This document shows, piece after piece, positions 53,840 to 64,000 of a stretch of DNA of 64,000 nucleotides. This stretch comes from Sclerotiophoma versabilis. Taxonomy: Eukaryota; Ascomycota; Dothideomycetes; Pleosporales; Didymellaceae. Numbering within the stretch: the first letter of the stretch is position 1; each line of letters starts with the position of its first letter. Made by a program: the position numbers and the translations under genes. The notes under the pieces are model-generated. The model worked only from the letters and a program-made list of their open reading frames with translations, did not search any database and was not told where the DNA came from. Where the stretch lies: assembly GCA_012274445.1 (NCBI GenBank), contig JAAROD010000026.1, positions 1,054,001-1,118,000 of the forward strand, in the 5' to 3' direction.

Positions 53840-56400
53840 TTAGTCAACAATGCCAGGTGGCAAAAACGATATGTAGTCAAGCGGTGCAGGCTCGATGCCA
53901 TTTGGCTGGCCCACTATACGCACAACGTCGCCTTTCTGCACCTTGACATTTTTGAATGTTATCCGTGTTGCTGTGTGACCATCCAGATATCTTGACTGCT
54001 CGTGACCTAATTTGTCTTCATTGTCGCCTTTCCACAGGCCGACCGTTCGATTGCCGATGTCGAGTTGGAACGTCGACTTGCCGTCGTAGAGGTCGTAGTA
54101 ATTCACGGCCACGTCATATGTTCCAGACTCAAACGGAACCTCTGTAGTCGCGGTACCCGCAGTTGTGTTTGACGTGGTGACGATAGCGGTAAACCCAGAG
54201 GCAGTATGGAAAGGGTTTACGACGTAGGACTTATATCCATCCAGTGTCATGCTTTCAGCTTCGATCCGGTATGGGTGGTTCCCAACACGATTTGACTCAT
54301 CATCAATCCTTGAGAGGTTGTAGAAGTACTGCGTGATCGAGTCTCGCCAGACAAGAGAGTGGCCGGCTTGGTATGTCTGTCGGAAAAGGTGGTGCTCAAA
54401 TCGTTCATCGTCAATCTTGCCCTTCAAAGATTCCCACTGGTTGGCGAAGGTTTGCGCGCTGGCTGCTCCTTCGTAATGTGCATCGTAGAAGTGCTGAATT
54501 ACTGTCTTGTTGGATTTGAGTTTCTGGGTGTAGGGAACGTGGTGGAACCAGAGTAGCAAATTATCAGGAGTCTTGTCGATGTCGTTGTAGATCTCAGCGA
54601 TTTCAGGCGGATAGTTGCCTGAGTTCCCTGTGCCATTTTCAATCGTTCGATCCATACCAATGGTAACATTGCCAGCGCGCAGCCACTGGCCCCAGCCGTT
54701 ATTATCTTGTGAAGCTGGATTGGGCCCATAGTGGGTGTAAAGAATGTCAGTCAATGTTTGAACACCGAGGTTGCCGCTGTAGTTTTCATAAGCAGGCCAA
54801 GACTTCATGGAAATGTCTGTGATGGTGTCGAGGACATGTTGGTTAAAACCGAAGGTCAAGCGGGTCCAGTCTTGCAACATATCCTCCGAACTTAGCGAAG
54901 CGTCCCATGCTAACTTTCCGTAGGCATATAGATTCTGTTGATGTTAGTTCGTAGGCCACAAGTATAATATTGATCGATCAAACTCACAGACATGGCCATA
55001 TGGCTGCCCAGCCACGTCGTATTAGTTCCAGCACCTGGCACACCAGCATAGCCGCCCAATGGTCGCTTAAATCGTTTACCAGATATGATGTCCTTGACTT
55101 TCGACGAACGATTCTCAGCCCGTAGGTCGAAGTCGAGAATCTCTTTCCAGAGTGGTGCAAGGTACACGAAATGGCAGTTCTGTCCCAGGTACTCTGGTGT
55201 GACTTGAAGTTCAATCGCTGTGCTCGTGTTGTGCAAAGCTGCAAACAGGGGCGACGCTGGCTCACGGACCTGGAAGTCGATTGGGCCGTACTTGATTTGA
55301 ACGATGACATTCTCGTCGAACTTGCCGTCAAGATGCTGGAAAAACTCAAGTTGCGCGTTCGCTCGATCAGAAGTCCAGTTGGCGTAGCTGATGTGATTGT
55401 CGTACACAAAAGCACGAAACATGACTATACCCCCGTGAGGCTCCACAGCCCTGGCAAACATGTTGGCGCCATCTGCAAGTGTCCGGTTGTAAGTCAATGG
55501 GCCTGGCTGACCTTCACTGTTCGCTTTGACTAGATAACCTGCCATATCTGGAACTTTCTTATAGATCTGGTCGGTGATATTTGCCCACCATGCATCCACC
55601 TTTGGGTCCAAAGGATCGAACGTACCGAGAGTCGCATTTGGAGACGCGAAATTGAGCGAGATGCCAAGTTGTACTCCATAGGGTCTCATTGCGTCGGCCA
55701 ATCTACCCAAGCCTTCCACATTCCGGTCGCTGAGTAGTGTAGAATTGGCATTGACGTTGTTGACAATGACGCCATTGATACCAACTGATGCCAATAAACG
55801 CGCATACTGAGCCACTCGAGTCACATTGTCGACGACGTAACCGTCCCGGAAGAAGTTCGACGCGCCACCGTAGCCACGTTCAACGTGTCCGTCCATGTTG
55901 TCCCATTCGTTGGTCCATCGAATTGGTGCTTGAGGGTTCGACATGTAAGGCCCGGACGTGATATTGTTGCGAGCTAGCTGAGACAGGTACTCGAAAGCAC
56001 CGTAAAGTGCACCTCGCTCGTTGCGACCCAAGATGATGATCTTGTCGGCAGTTGATTCCAATAAGAAGCCGTCGTCCTCCAAGCCTTCTACACCTGCACA
56101 GTCACCGAAGGCTGCGGCGTATGCGTCGACAGTACCGACAATGATCGCAGATGAGTTTGAGCAGCCAGTAGCGGTCACATCAACATCCTTCGCAAGAATG
56201 CTCTTGATGCCTTTCTGCAGCTCTTGCCCAGCCGTGTATACCGGACTTGTGTTGGTTGAGTTCAAGGCCACGATCGTTGAGGGCACTTGTAGAGGAGCGT
56301 AGCCATCAGAGACAGGCGCATAACGTAGCCACCCTTGGGAACCATTTTCGCCAAGCACATGCCCAATCAAAAAGGGGAAAATTGTAGTGAGGAGCCGCAT
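53840..56400 (-). CDS. Secreted GH67 alpha-glucuronidase, 835 aa
   Basis: Releases 4-O-methyl-glucuronic acid side groups from xylan fragments. Two exons, 56400-54988 and 54934-53840, intron 52 nt. The start at 56400 gives a signal peptide (MRLLTTIFPFLIGHVLG); an in-frame ATG 10 codons upstream would bury it. Length and order match fungal AguA: N-terminal domain with YAPLQVPSTIV, then the (beta/alpha)8 catalytic domain with WTNEWDNMDGHVERGYGG, VKANSEGQPGP (the Glu expected as general acid), YDNHISYANWTSDRANAQ, IVQIKYGPIDFQVREP and ELQVTPEYLGQ (the Asp and Glu pair proposed for activation of water), then a helical C-terminal domain (GFNQHVLDTI; YTHYGPNPASQDNNGWGQW). Many N-glycosylation sequons. 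It lies head-to-tail with an MFS transporter gene about 0.6 kb away. Confidence 0.94.
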
Positions 56401-57016
56401 GGCAATTGTCGAGATGTTGTTCTTGGACACAAAAGCTTATTCCATACCGATCTTATACGATCTACACTTAGCGCATTTGGAGCACAACAACATGAGAAGC
56501 AACGTCAAAGGTGTGTCCAACCGGTCATTCAGGCTGAATGCTGGAGAGAAGACGTGCATGATTCGTATTACGTGCGGGGATATTGGCACCGGCTCGGAAG
56601 CTTGGGAGATCGATGGAAGAATTACACCGAGCTGTAGCGAACACAGTGACGGCGGACCGTGAGGAAGGACCGATTACGCTTCGTAGGGCGAAGGGGCGGG
56701 TTTTTTGGGCCGATGATTAGCCGCTTCACTCCGGGATGCGCTGGCCACCGATTCGCTCGGCCCCTCATCGACAACAGCGCATTCACGGCGAGCATGCTAA
56801 TGGGAGAAGAGCCGGTGGCCTGTATACTAACGTTCGTCCCTGATATGATGTGAACGATGGGAACCAACCGTCAAACATATCTCTTCTCACTTGAACATGC
56901 GTCTTTCTCTTTTCCTTCAACAACTTTCTTCATTTCCATACATAGCTATGATATGCATGCAACTCATTCTTCTACTATAGAGGGTTGAATAAATCTCTTC
57001 TCTAGGGGACTGCTTG
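56401..57016. other. Intergenic, promoter of GH67 gene
   Basis: 616 bp between the transporter stop and the glucuronidase start. A small plus-strand frame (56335-56637) overlaps the GH67 5' end and is a shadow. No consensus for a known xylanase regulator was confirmed. Confidence 0.45.
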
Positions 57017-58960
57017 CTAGTGCATGACCACAGCAACGTGGTCATCCATGTACTTGGAGATGTCACCCAAGAAGCATGCTGCTATAATGCTGACACCTCC
57101 GAAGGCAATACTTACGTAGTACACATATTTGTACGCTTCCGCGTATGCTAGTTGACCTGCAAAGACTACTGTCTCGTATGCTCCCGGGACGCCCTTGATA
57201 CCTGGAAGTTCTTCCAGAAGAGGGAGCAGCGAAGCTCCAGTGATCACGATAGCTTCTTGGATGACCTTAGGAGAGGTGATATTCAGCTTGGCCACCATTG
57301 CACCTCCAATATAGTGAGTGGCTGCCGGGACAAACTTGGCTAAATGGGTTATTAGTCATCGCTTTGGTTTCATTGAGAAATTGGACGTACAGATGAAGAC
57401 GTTATAGTAGACGCAGTATCCGATCGAACCACCAATGACGCGAACGGCTAAAGTTAATGCGGCTACAGTCGCGATGAGGTCGTCTGGACAGATGATAGTT
57501 GCTGCAAAGGTCAGCGAGCTCAGATGGAATGTGGGACCAGATCCAACTTACAGATGATTGATGCAGGAACGACAATGCCGCCGATGCCCAATCCAGCCAG
57601 AACTAACAAGCCCCAGAGTTGATTCAGGTTATCGACCTTGCCGATAGCCAGCGACCCACATCCTGCAGTCATGAGTATGGATGAGGCGATCAAAAGCTCC
57701 TTGTTGTGACCACGAAGGACTGAGAGCATCCACAGAACAATACACGCTCCAGCCAAGATGGAAAAACCGACCGGGATTCCGCGGATACCAACACCGATAG
57801 GATCATGGCCGTACACGTTGAAAGCCTGCGTAGGCCAGAACATTAAGATGGAAAAAAAGTTCGCACCTGAAATGAAAGTGATGACCAAGGTCAACCCGAG
57901 GATACGAGGCTCCTGGCGCAGTCTCTTCGGGAACATGGGGTGCTTTGCGCCATAGCTCTCCCAGACCACGAACGCCACGATCAAGATAGCGCCCAGGATT
58001 AAGGGTGCGAGAACGTGGGCGCTCGACCATAGGTACTGGTAACCGCCCCACTGCATTCCCATCATGAACAGGAGCATACCACTGACTGAAAGCAGACCGC
58101 CAACGTAGTCGATCTCTGCCAGCACTTGCTTTCGGCTCATTCCCAGGCTGTTGACTCGCGGTGGTGGATGGTAAAAGATTGTTGTCAACACAAGCCCGAT
58201 GAACGCCCAAACGCCGCACCACACGCCGATCCAGCGCCAGCTAGAATGTGAGGCAATTAGTTGCGCCCAGAGAACTGATGGACAGAACGGAATGATGGTG
58301 AAGATCAGTACAGCGACGTACTTGCCGCGCTGGCTGGTAGGTGCAAGCTCAGAAGTGACGGCCAGTGCCGTGAGTTCGTTGATGCCTGCGCCAATGCCAG
58401 AAAAGACCATGCCGCCGATGAAAACATTCATTGTGTGTGCGGTAGAGCAAACGATCATGCCCAGGATGAGGAAACAAGCCCCAATGATTGCGACCCATCT
58501 TCTACCCACGATGTCCGAAATAGAGCCTACGAATGGACAAACTGCAGCCAGAGACAAAAGGTTGGCTAGCACGAACCAAATCCACCGGTCAGTGCCGCCG
58601 ATGTCGCCATAGATGTACGGAGGGACACCACCGAAGAGATACACGGGTATCTGACTTCCAGTCCACACTATCGAATGATCAGGATGGCTCAAGGGTACAA
58701 ATACCAGGTGAGTGTGGGAGCAGAAGCTTACAAAATGCCATGGCGATCAAACTCATGATGCGCTTGAACGTCATTGGAGGTTCATGCTCGTGATCTTCAC
58801 CGTCCCTGTAGGCTTTTCCGCCATCTTTCTCGTAGTAATTCGTGTTACTGGGCACCTGCTCATTTGGATGAATCTGCTCAACATGTTCAATAGTAGCTTT
58901 CGCAGTTGGCGAGTGCTCCGAGTTGTCTACGCAGGGACTCTGATTAGCAATGCAATACAT
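57017..58960 (-). CDS. MFS transporter, TRI12-type efflux family, 592 aa
   Basis: Plasma-membrane major facilitator of the 14-helix drug/toxin efflux group, whose named member is the trichothecene pump TRI12; the substrate here is unknown and no toxin cluster is nearby. Four exons on the minus strand: 58960-58732, 58667-57552, 57501-57391 and 57339-57017; introns of 64, 50 and 51 nt. The N-terminal cytosolic tail of about 60 residues is followed by FKRIMSLIAMAFLWTGSQIPVYLFG (split across the first splice), loop 2-3 motif VGSISDIVGRRWVAIIG (MFS motif A), and ASIISTIICPDDLIATVA across the second splice, all typical of the family. Joining the exons restores 14 predicted helices; the last loop and helix (KYVYYVSIAFGGVSIIAACFL) precede a short tail. 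Confidence 0.9.
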
Positions 58961-61570
58961 GAACCCAGTCTTTACTTAATCTTACCGGAGCTGCTACTGC
59001 GCTCTGCCATTGCTGCGACAAAGCTTGAAGTCTGAGTGGTGCAGCGCGTTACTGGGGATCCAAAATGAGTAGCTTAAACAGAGTTGATGGAAGACTTCTC
59101 TTGGAAAGCTTAACTGGAGTTATGCCGCTTGGCTCTTCGCTTTATATTCACACCGTGATACCACCATCGCGGCTCGCGACACCCCTTTCCTGGCTCTTTT
59201 CGGAACACGATTGCGGGGTACAAGCGCCACCCTTGGGGGTAGCTTGCATGCGAGTCATTCAACCTGGCAAAGAGCGGTAATTTTGTTCTGGGCCATGTCT
59301 TCGACTTGCGGTGATTGGCAGGCACACCACGTCCCTGGCAGCCTACGCAAGCCTTCAAACACGGTTCTGATCTCGTGAGTGAAGGTTTGTGTTAGCACTT
59401 GACTGTCCCTTGCTAGGCACCACAGCCACTGCCTCGTTATCCATGCTAATCCACTAGCGTAACGCTACCCCGCGTCGCTTCGAGGACAATGAAGATTGAC
59501 ATAAACGAAGTGGTACGTGCACTTACAGATTGTGCCTGGCATACGCATTGTCTTTCCTCAATTCACCTCCAAGGTAGTTCAGTCCTTACTTCTGTATATG
59601 CAAGTGCTGTGATTACATCCTTGAGAATGCTCCAGTAAGTGACACAGATCATTCTCGGTAGGTCTTCGGTCAATTTGGCGGCTCTCGAGCCTATATAATC
59701 ACGGAGCTCGCTCAATGCATACTGAGTCGTCTACAGTGCGTCAGCAAATATCTGTCCATCTCGGCAACTCCACTACAGGCTAGCTATATGCACATACTCG
59801 GATATCCATCCTCAAGTGCGGCTACCGAAAACACACCACAGTGGTTCATTGCTCTCGAATGCCTGCCGTGACAGTGCCCTGGAGTCGATGTCGAGCATGG
59901 GGAGGGCCAATTCGGCGATCTTTTGATATCGTTCCAGGCACTTAACATGAGCATACACGGGCCTACGGATATACCGCTTGTAAGGAATGCCCTGATCATA
60001 GTCGACTGCAGCCATCAACCTTCGGGAGCCATCACCTAACACGATCCCAATAACCAAATCGCCGGATCTACCACGCTTGTCGACATCGCCTTAGCAGATC
60101 CGCTTGCTGTTACACAGTCTTCCCGTTAGGAATGCCGCGGCAATCGTGTTTTGCATCAACCTGATACTGTCATTCAGCGAACTGCCTCCAGAACAGATCG
60201 ATAGAGCTCATAGCATCAAGTGACGTGCGGAAGGCACCTCAAATTATTTTACTCCAAGAGGCGGCAGCTACCGCACTTGACTGCGTGTCGGATTAGAGAA
60301 ATCACTCAGTGACAGTTCGCTCAAACGCAGTATTAGCTTTCTGTAGCAACTATTGGAGACAAGAGATACAAGTGCTGGTACATAATCCCGCAAACTAATG
60401 CATTTGCTTCACCAATGATGTTGAACGTCACGATCAGTGGTGGCAAGACCAGGGAAGACATGCAGTTGTGGTCATAGGACTTCTGATGAATGAGTTACAT
60501 GACGAAACCGAGCGATTAACTTGTGACTTTTCAATGCTGATTGATTCTGAAGCAAAGAAATGCGTGTTCTGCAAAATGCGGAACCATTATCTAGATGTCG
60601 GCGCCCCGGGTATCATGAATAGAATCTGGCACGATTTTCTCTACCTTAGCGGGCAAACCTTCCTGCAATACCTTGGGTACCTTGGAGTTGCCGGTAGCGT
60701 GCGACACTTTGCCTGTGTCCTTGTTGCTGTTCGTATCGTGAGCCGAGTCAGGGACTTGATGCTCAATGCTGGAGGGAACATGCGAAAGCGTATTAGTAAG
60801 GTGAATGATGCGATAGCAAGACTAGACAATGCACACTTTCTCTTGCACCTTCTGGGGGAGTTGTGACTCTTCTGCGTGCGAGACGCCCTGGCCTTTCTCG
60901 TTCTGCATATTGCAATCTGGACTGATTGGTAGCTTTAGAAGAGTCTGCGACGGAAGTTCGGTATTGCTTTGATATTACACTATGGATTTCCAAAGTGGGG
61001 GAAGAGTTGATCGAATGAGGTACTTATAACGCTGAGCGCCAAGGTTGTATATAAGCAGTCACAACGGGAAAGTCATGACGCGAAGATGACCCGCAAGCAC
61101 TGACACCACAGCGTATTCTCAACCTCGCTTACCGTCGCATATGCAGGAAAGTTAGACACGAAGCAGAGCAAAATAACTAGATGCGCCCTTCTTTGCGCTA
61201 CTACTATCCCCAGTGTTGCTGGTGTCGCTCTTGTGTATTATTTGCAGAGTTAGTTTTCCGATAAGACGTTCTCTACAACAGTCAATCCGAACATTGTGCG
61301 CATGCGCCGCTATTGGCCCAAAAAAAGCAGGGTTATGTACAGTCGGTTACCTTTCTTGGCTGACGTAGTGGCATCTTTTCATTCCAACCTTCGCGTGTCT
61401 AATACTTGGTCTCTCCGTACCTAGAGAGCATTCTGGATAGTCAGCCTTTACTGTTCGTTTTGTGTTTACCGATAATGGCAGCTCCAGGTATGTTGCGAAC
61501 ATTGCCGTCATGACTGAATCTCTAACACCGTCAGAGACTCAAAGCCACAGACCCTGTTCATGGCCAGATA
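58961..61570. other. 2.6-kb stretch without an intact gene
   Basis: Contains one open protein-like stretch on the minus strand (annotated separately) and a 132-codon plus-strand frame at 60468-60866 without a recognisable motif. The rest shows only short frames. The ATG at 61472 followed by GTATGT looks like a start and donor for the HET relic but does not join it in frame. Confidence 0.4.
59809..60093 (-). other. Unassigned open stretch, possible gene fragment
   Basis: About 92 codons open on the minus strand from just after a TAA to TGA, with protein-like content: GDLVIGIVLGDGSRRLMAAV, then GIPYKRYIRRPVYAHVKCLE and IAELALPMLDIDSR. It has no good start or splice partner. It might be an exon of a gene broken elsewhere in this gene-poor part. 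I do not recognise the family. Confidence 0.3.
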
Positions 61571-61573
61571 CGC

Positions 61574-63065
61574 GTGTTAGATTTCTTGCCGATGAACCAT
61601 GAATATCCTGTAAGATGCGAAGTCCGGACCGCTCATTTGAACAACGGCTTGTATTACGAGGCACTATCTTATGTTTGGAGAACTTCCGCCGCAATGATTG
61701 ATATTCACGTCTCGGGAAACCCTATCACAGTAACCCAAAACCTTCACAATGCGCTTCAACGCCTACGATATCTTACTGGAAGACAAACGATTTGGGTTGA
61801 TCAACTGTGTATCAACGATGAGACATCCACGAGGAAGCTATCCAGATTGTAATGATGCGAGATATGTACAAGAGTTGCTCCAACTGCGTCTTGTGGTCGG
61901 GGGAAATCCCAAGCGCTGAACAAGATTTCGGTGAAGCAGATACAATGGCAGTAATTAATTTCATCAAATCGATAGCCGCCAAAGCGGAACCGAAGTTCGC
62001 GAAGCCAAGGGAGACCGGCAGTTTAAAATTGTGGAAGACTGACGACCCTGAACCACAAGGGTGTCGATTATGGACCTTGACATTGCTTTGCGAATGCCAT
62101 GCAGGGATTGAGGCGCGGAAGGCCTTTGTTGCTTTCACTATGCACCGGAATTCATGTTTGGAACGTATCTGGACACTTCAAGAGTCGATCCTCCCAACAT
62201 CAGCTGAATTCTTGTGGGAACCACTTTCGGTGCGGCGAGAGGACGTTTTCCGAGTTTTCCAACGACTCCGCGGCGATCTACTCCATAGCTTCTCATCACA
62301 TGTTAGACTGCGCTTGGAGAAGTACGCTCCCTTATTCCTATCTGATGGATGGGCTCCTTCGTTTGCGAACAGGACTTGATGGCGCCATTGATACATGTGT
62401 GCGCTGGCGTCACCGACAAGCTACAGATCCAAGCGACAAGATATATGCTCTCTTGGGTTTTCTCCCTATCCAATTGATTCCTAGTGCTCAACCGTGCAGT
62501 TACTCCATATTCACGCCTAAGCTGTTCACGCAAATGACACTAGACCTGATTCGATCGGAAAAGAATCTCCGTGCGCTACTGGCATCTATCAAAATGATAC
62601 ATACCACTCCGGATCTAACGACCTGGGCCATAGATTTCGCGTCTCATGATCGTGTTAGACGTGGTGCGATGAAGTAGTGGAGCCATTCCCGTCGATATGA
62701 ATGATTTCACAGCTCGCAGTAGTCACGGACTCCAGATTGATGTTGCGGAAGAAAGCTGGGTTCTGGGCTTCATTGGTATTCACGTCGATGAAATAAGAGT
62801 AGTGAGCAATGTAAACGTCGCCGATGACGACAAAAACCACTTCGTTACAAGGACTGACTATATTGGAATATGGTCACCCAACACTCTGCCTGGGGATCAG
62901 ATCTGGGTCTTTTACGGAGGGCACATGCCATTTAACTTGCGCAAGACTAAACACATAGAAGCTAATCAGAAACTTAATAAGTTGACTGTGATTGTGGATG
63001 CCTATGTTCACGACATTATGGACGGTGGAGGAGTTATAGACAGACATTTAGCACCGACTGTATAG
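61574..63065 (+). pseudogene. HET-domain (heterokaryon incompatibility) pseudogene
   Basis: HET-domain proteins trigger cell death when incompatible fungal strains fuse. The N-terminal HET signatures are clear: YEALSYVW (61655-61678), then IWVDQLCIND (61792-61821). Right after this the frame breaks: the text EEAIQIVMMRDMYKSC continues in another frame, as if one base were lost near 61822. The third HET block, LERIWTLQESIL, lies in the second frame. A further break near 62325-62360 moves to the frame with RQATDPSDKIYALLGFLP, also a family phrase. A stop at 62675-62677 precedes a last open part (62697-63065) with LPGDQIWVFYGGHMPFNL and YVHDIMDGG, the usual C-terminal end. No intron can repair the breaks. 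The start is also unclear: the open frame begins at a GTG with no in-frame ATG before the domain except at 61592. Confidence 0.8.
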
Positions 63066-63360
63066 ACATATTAATATCTTATTGTGAATCTTGAACTGTC
63101 GATGAGTTGACAGTAAAACAAGATATTTGCTATATCTACCGTAAATGCCGGTTCTTGGCTTTGCCTTTCTCGTTCTCGCTAGCAACTAGGTTTTCACTGT
63201 GATAGCACAAATATAGACTTTTGTCAAGGAAGGAATGCTAGATATGAGGCGTCAACACAGGAATATTTGTTTAGCTAGCCTAGAAGCAAAAGGACACTGG
63301 ATGAGACAAAGGAAACCTGTATCGGTCCAAGGTCCTTGCAAGTCGAATGGCCAGATTTCT
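63066..63360. other. Intergenic between HET relic and partial gene
   Basis: 295 bp, AT-rich, no gene; the two flanking loci are convergent here. Confidence 0.4.
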
Positions 63361-64000
63361 TTAAGTGGCCCCAAGTAATTCCTCATGCGCCAACTTAGTT
63401 GATTCCCAATGCTCGGATGGGTCCCATCGATCAGATGCAGTGTTAAGCAATTCGGATAGACCGTGTTTTAACTGATTGGCTGCTTTAAACAGCTTATATT
63501 TTCTCTGAAGGTTTACGAGTTCATCGGGGCAGTGTAAAGGAGACGGACACGGTTCCGCAAAACCAAGCTCTTTCCAGCGTAGCGACGTTTGGATGAGCTC
63601 CTCATGGAAAACAACGACTCCATCTTCAGAGGTTCTGTAGCAGTAATGGATTGGTTGAAAGGGTTCTTCGTCCATTGATCTAGCTGCTGACAGCTTTGGA
63701 GCTAAGATCTGAATGCTGACCTCAAACGCTTTAGCACATACCTCACATTTGGGTCCGATCTGACTTTCATATTCCGGCGTCAACTAGACCGTCACAATAT
63801 GCGGTCAGATCGGGCCCTGAAGTTGATGTTTAGTGGTTTGTCAGTTTTGAGGCGCGTGAAAGAACGTACAGGGTCCATGATTGGGGTCAACGCTATGATA
63901 ACATCTGGATTGTCCAGCTTTACAGTTCCAGTACACAGGACCACAATAATGAGGACCGATGCAGAATTCTTGGTTCGATAACAGCTTTGGAGCAGTAAGA
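63361..64000 (-). CDS. Partial gene of unknown function at right edge
   Basis: The 3' part is a 140-codon frame (63783-63361) ending in ELLGAT: it holds a CEVCAKAFEV zinc-finger-like Cys pair near its start, PIHYCYRTSEDGVVVFHEELI and a helical tail. Beyond 63783 the minus strand carries another open stretch (about 63990-63850) rich in Cys and aromatic residues (FCIGPHYCGPVYWNCK), followed by a GTACGT donor-like site, so it may be the preceding exon, but I could not find a splice that joins both frames without a stop. The gene is cut by the window end. Many fungal HET-associated or ankyrin proteins have similar Cys pairs before an acidic tail, but I cannot name the family. Confidence 0.45.

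Noticed and set aside
60468..60866. 132-codon plus-strand frame
   Set aside because: No motif, implausible start context, and a similar open stretch on the opposite strand.
1..64000. A secondary-metabolite cluster
   Set aside because: No polyketide synthase, NRPS, terpene cyclase or cluster regulator was seen; the oxidoreductases and transporter are scattered over 50 kb.

Overview
The window reads as nuclear DNA of a filamentous ascomycete (Pezizomycotina, most plausibly a Dothideomycete of the Pleosporales type; the class is an inference). Protein-coding genes carry short GT-AG introns, mostly 44-71 nt. Several families are typical of fungi: a hybrid histidine kinase, a class II peroxidase, a GH67 alpha-glucuronidase, a TRI12-type MFS pump, a PCMH/BBE oxidoreductase and a HET-domain relic. 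AT-rich stretches full of TpA and C-to-T stop codons look like RIP (repeat-induced point mutation). I could recognise no tRNA or rRNA gene.

Left part (1-20.6 kb): a large disordered protein of unknown function; GPI12 (GlcNAc-PI de-N-acetylase) sharing a 222-bp divergent promoter with a four-helix membrane protein; a secreted-type BBE oxidoreductase; a gene-poor stretch of about 5 kb; a convergent pair made of an ornithine cyclodeaminase/mu-crystallin-like enzyme and a phenol 2-monooxygenase-like flavoprotein; GPI11 (PIG-F-like) and translin (7 exons).

Middle (20.6-31.8 kb): a repeat-rich island. It holds a dead Fot1/pogo-type DNA transposon with perfect 44-bp inverted repeats and a TA target duplication, decayed coding relics with RIP-type stops, a 20-C run, an unrecognised 206-aa protein, an 87-aa spliced membrane protein and, at its right border, an intact class II peroxidase.

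Right part (31.8-59 kb): ordinary gene-rich DNA. It has a 4HBT thioesterase and an RluA-type pseudouridine synthase (divergent), a Gfo/Idh/MocA oxidoreductase with a single premature TAG, a GNAT acetyltransferase, an F-box protein convergent with a GFA-type zinc protein, a 1079-aa hybrid histidine kinase, a small unknown protein, a probable GPI-anchored protein, a fungal 'magnesium chelatase'-type protein, NAD kinase, a GH67 alpha-glucuronidase and a TRI12-like MFS transporter. The last 5 kb are poor in intact genes and hold a HET-domain pseudogene with several frame breaks and the 3' part of an unknown gene running off the right edge.

I see no convincing new multigene system. The points most worth a second look are the premature stop in the otherwise healthy oxidoreductase, the transposon with its neighbouring relics, the oxidoreductase pair at 14.7-17.8 kb, the two GPI-pathway genes 13 kb apart and the unassigned small genes. 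Exon coordinates were worked out by hand from splice signals and reading frames; a shift of a base or two is possible, and start codons are inferred.
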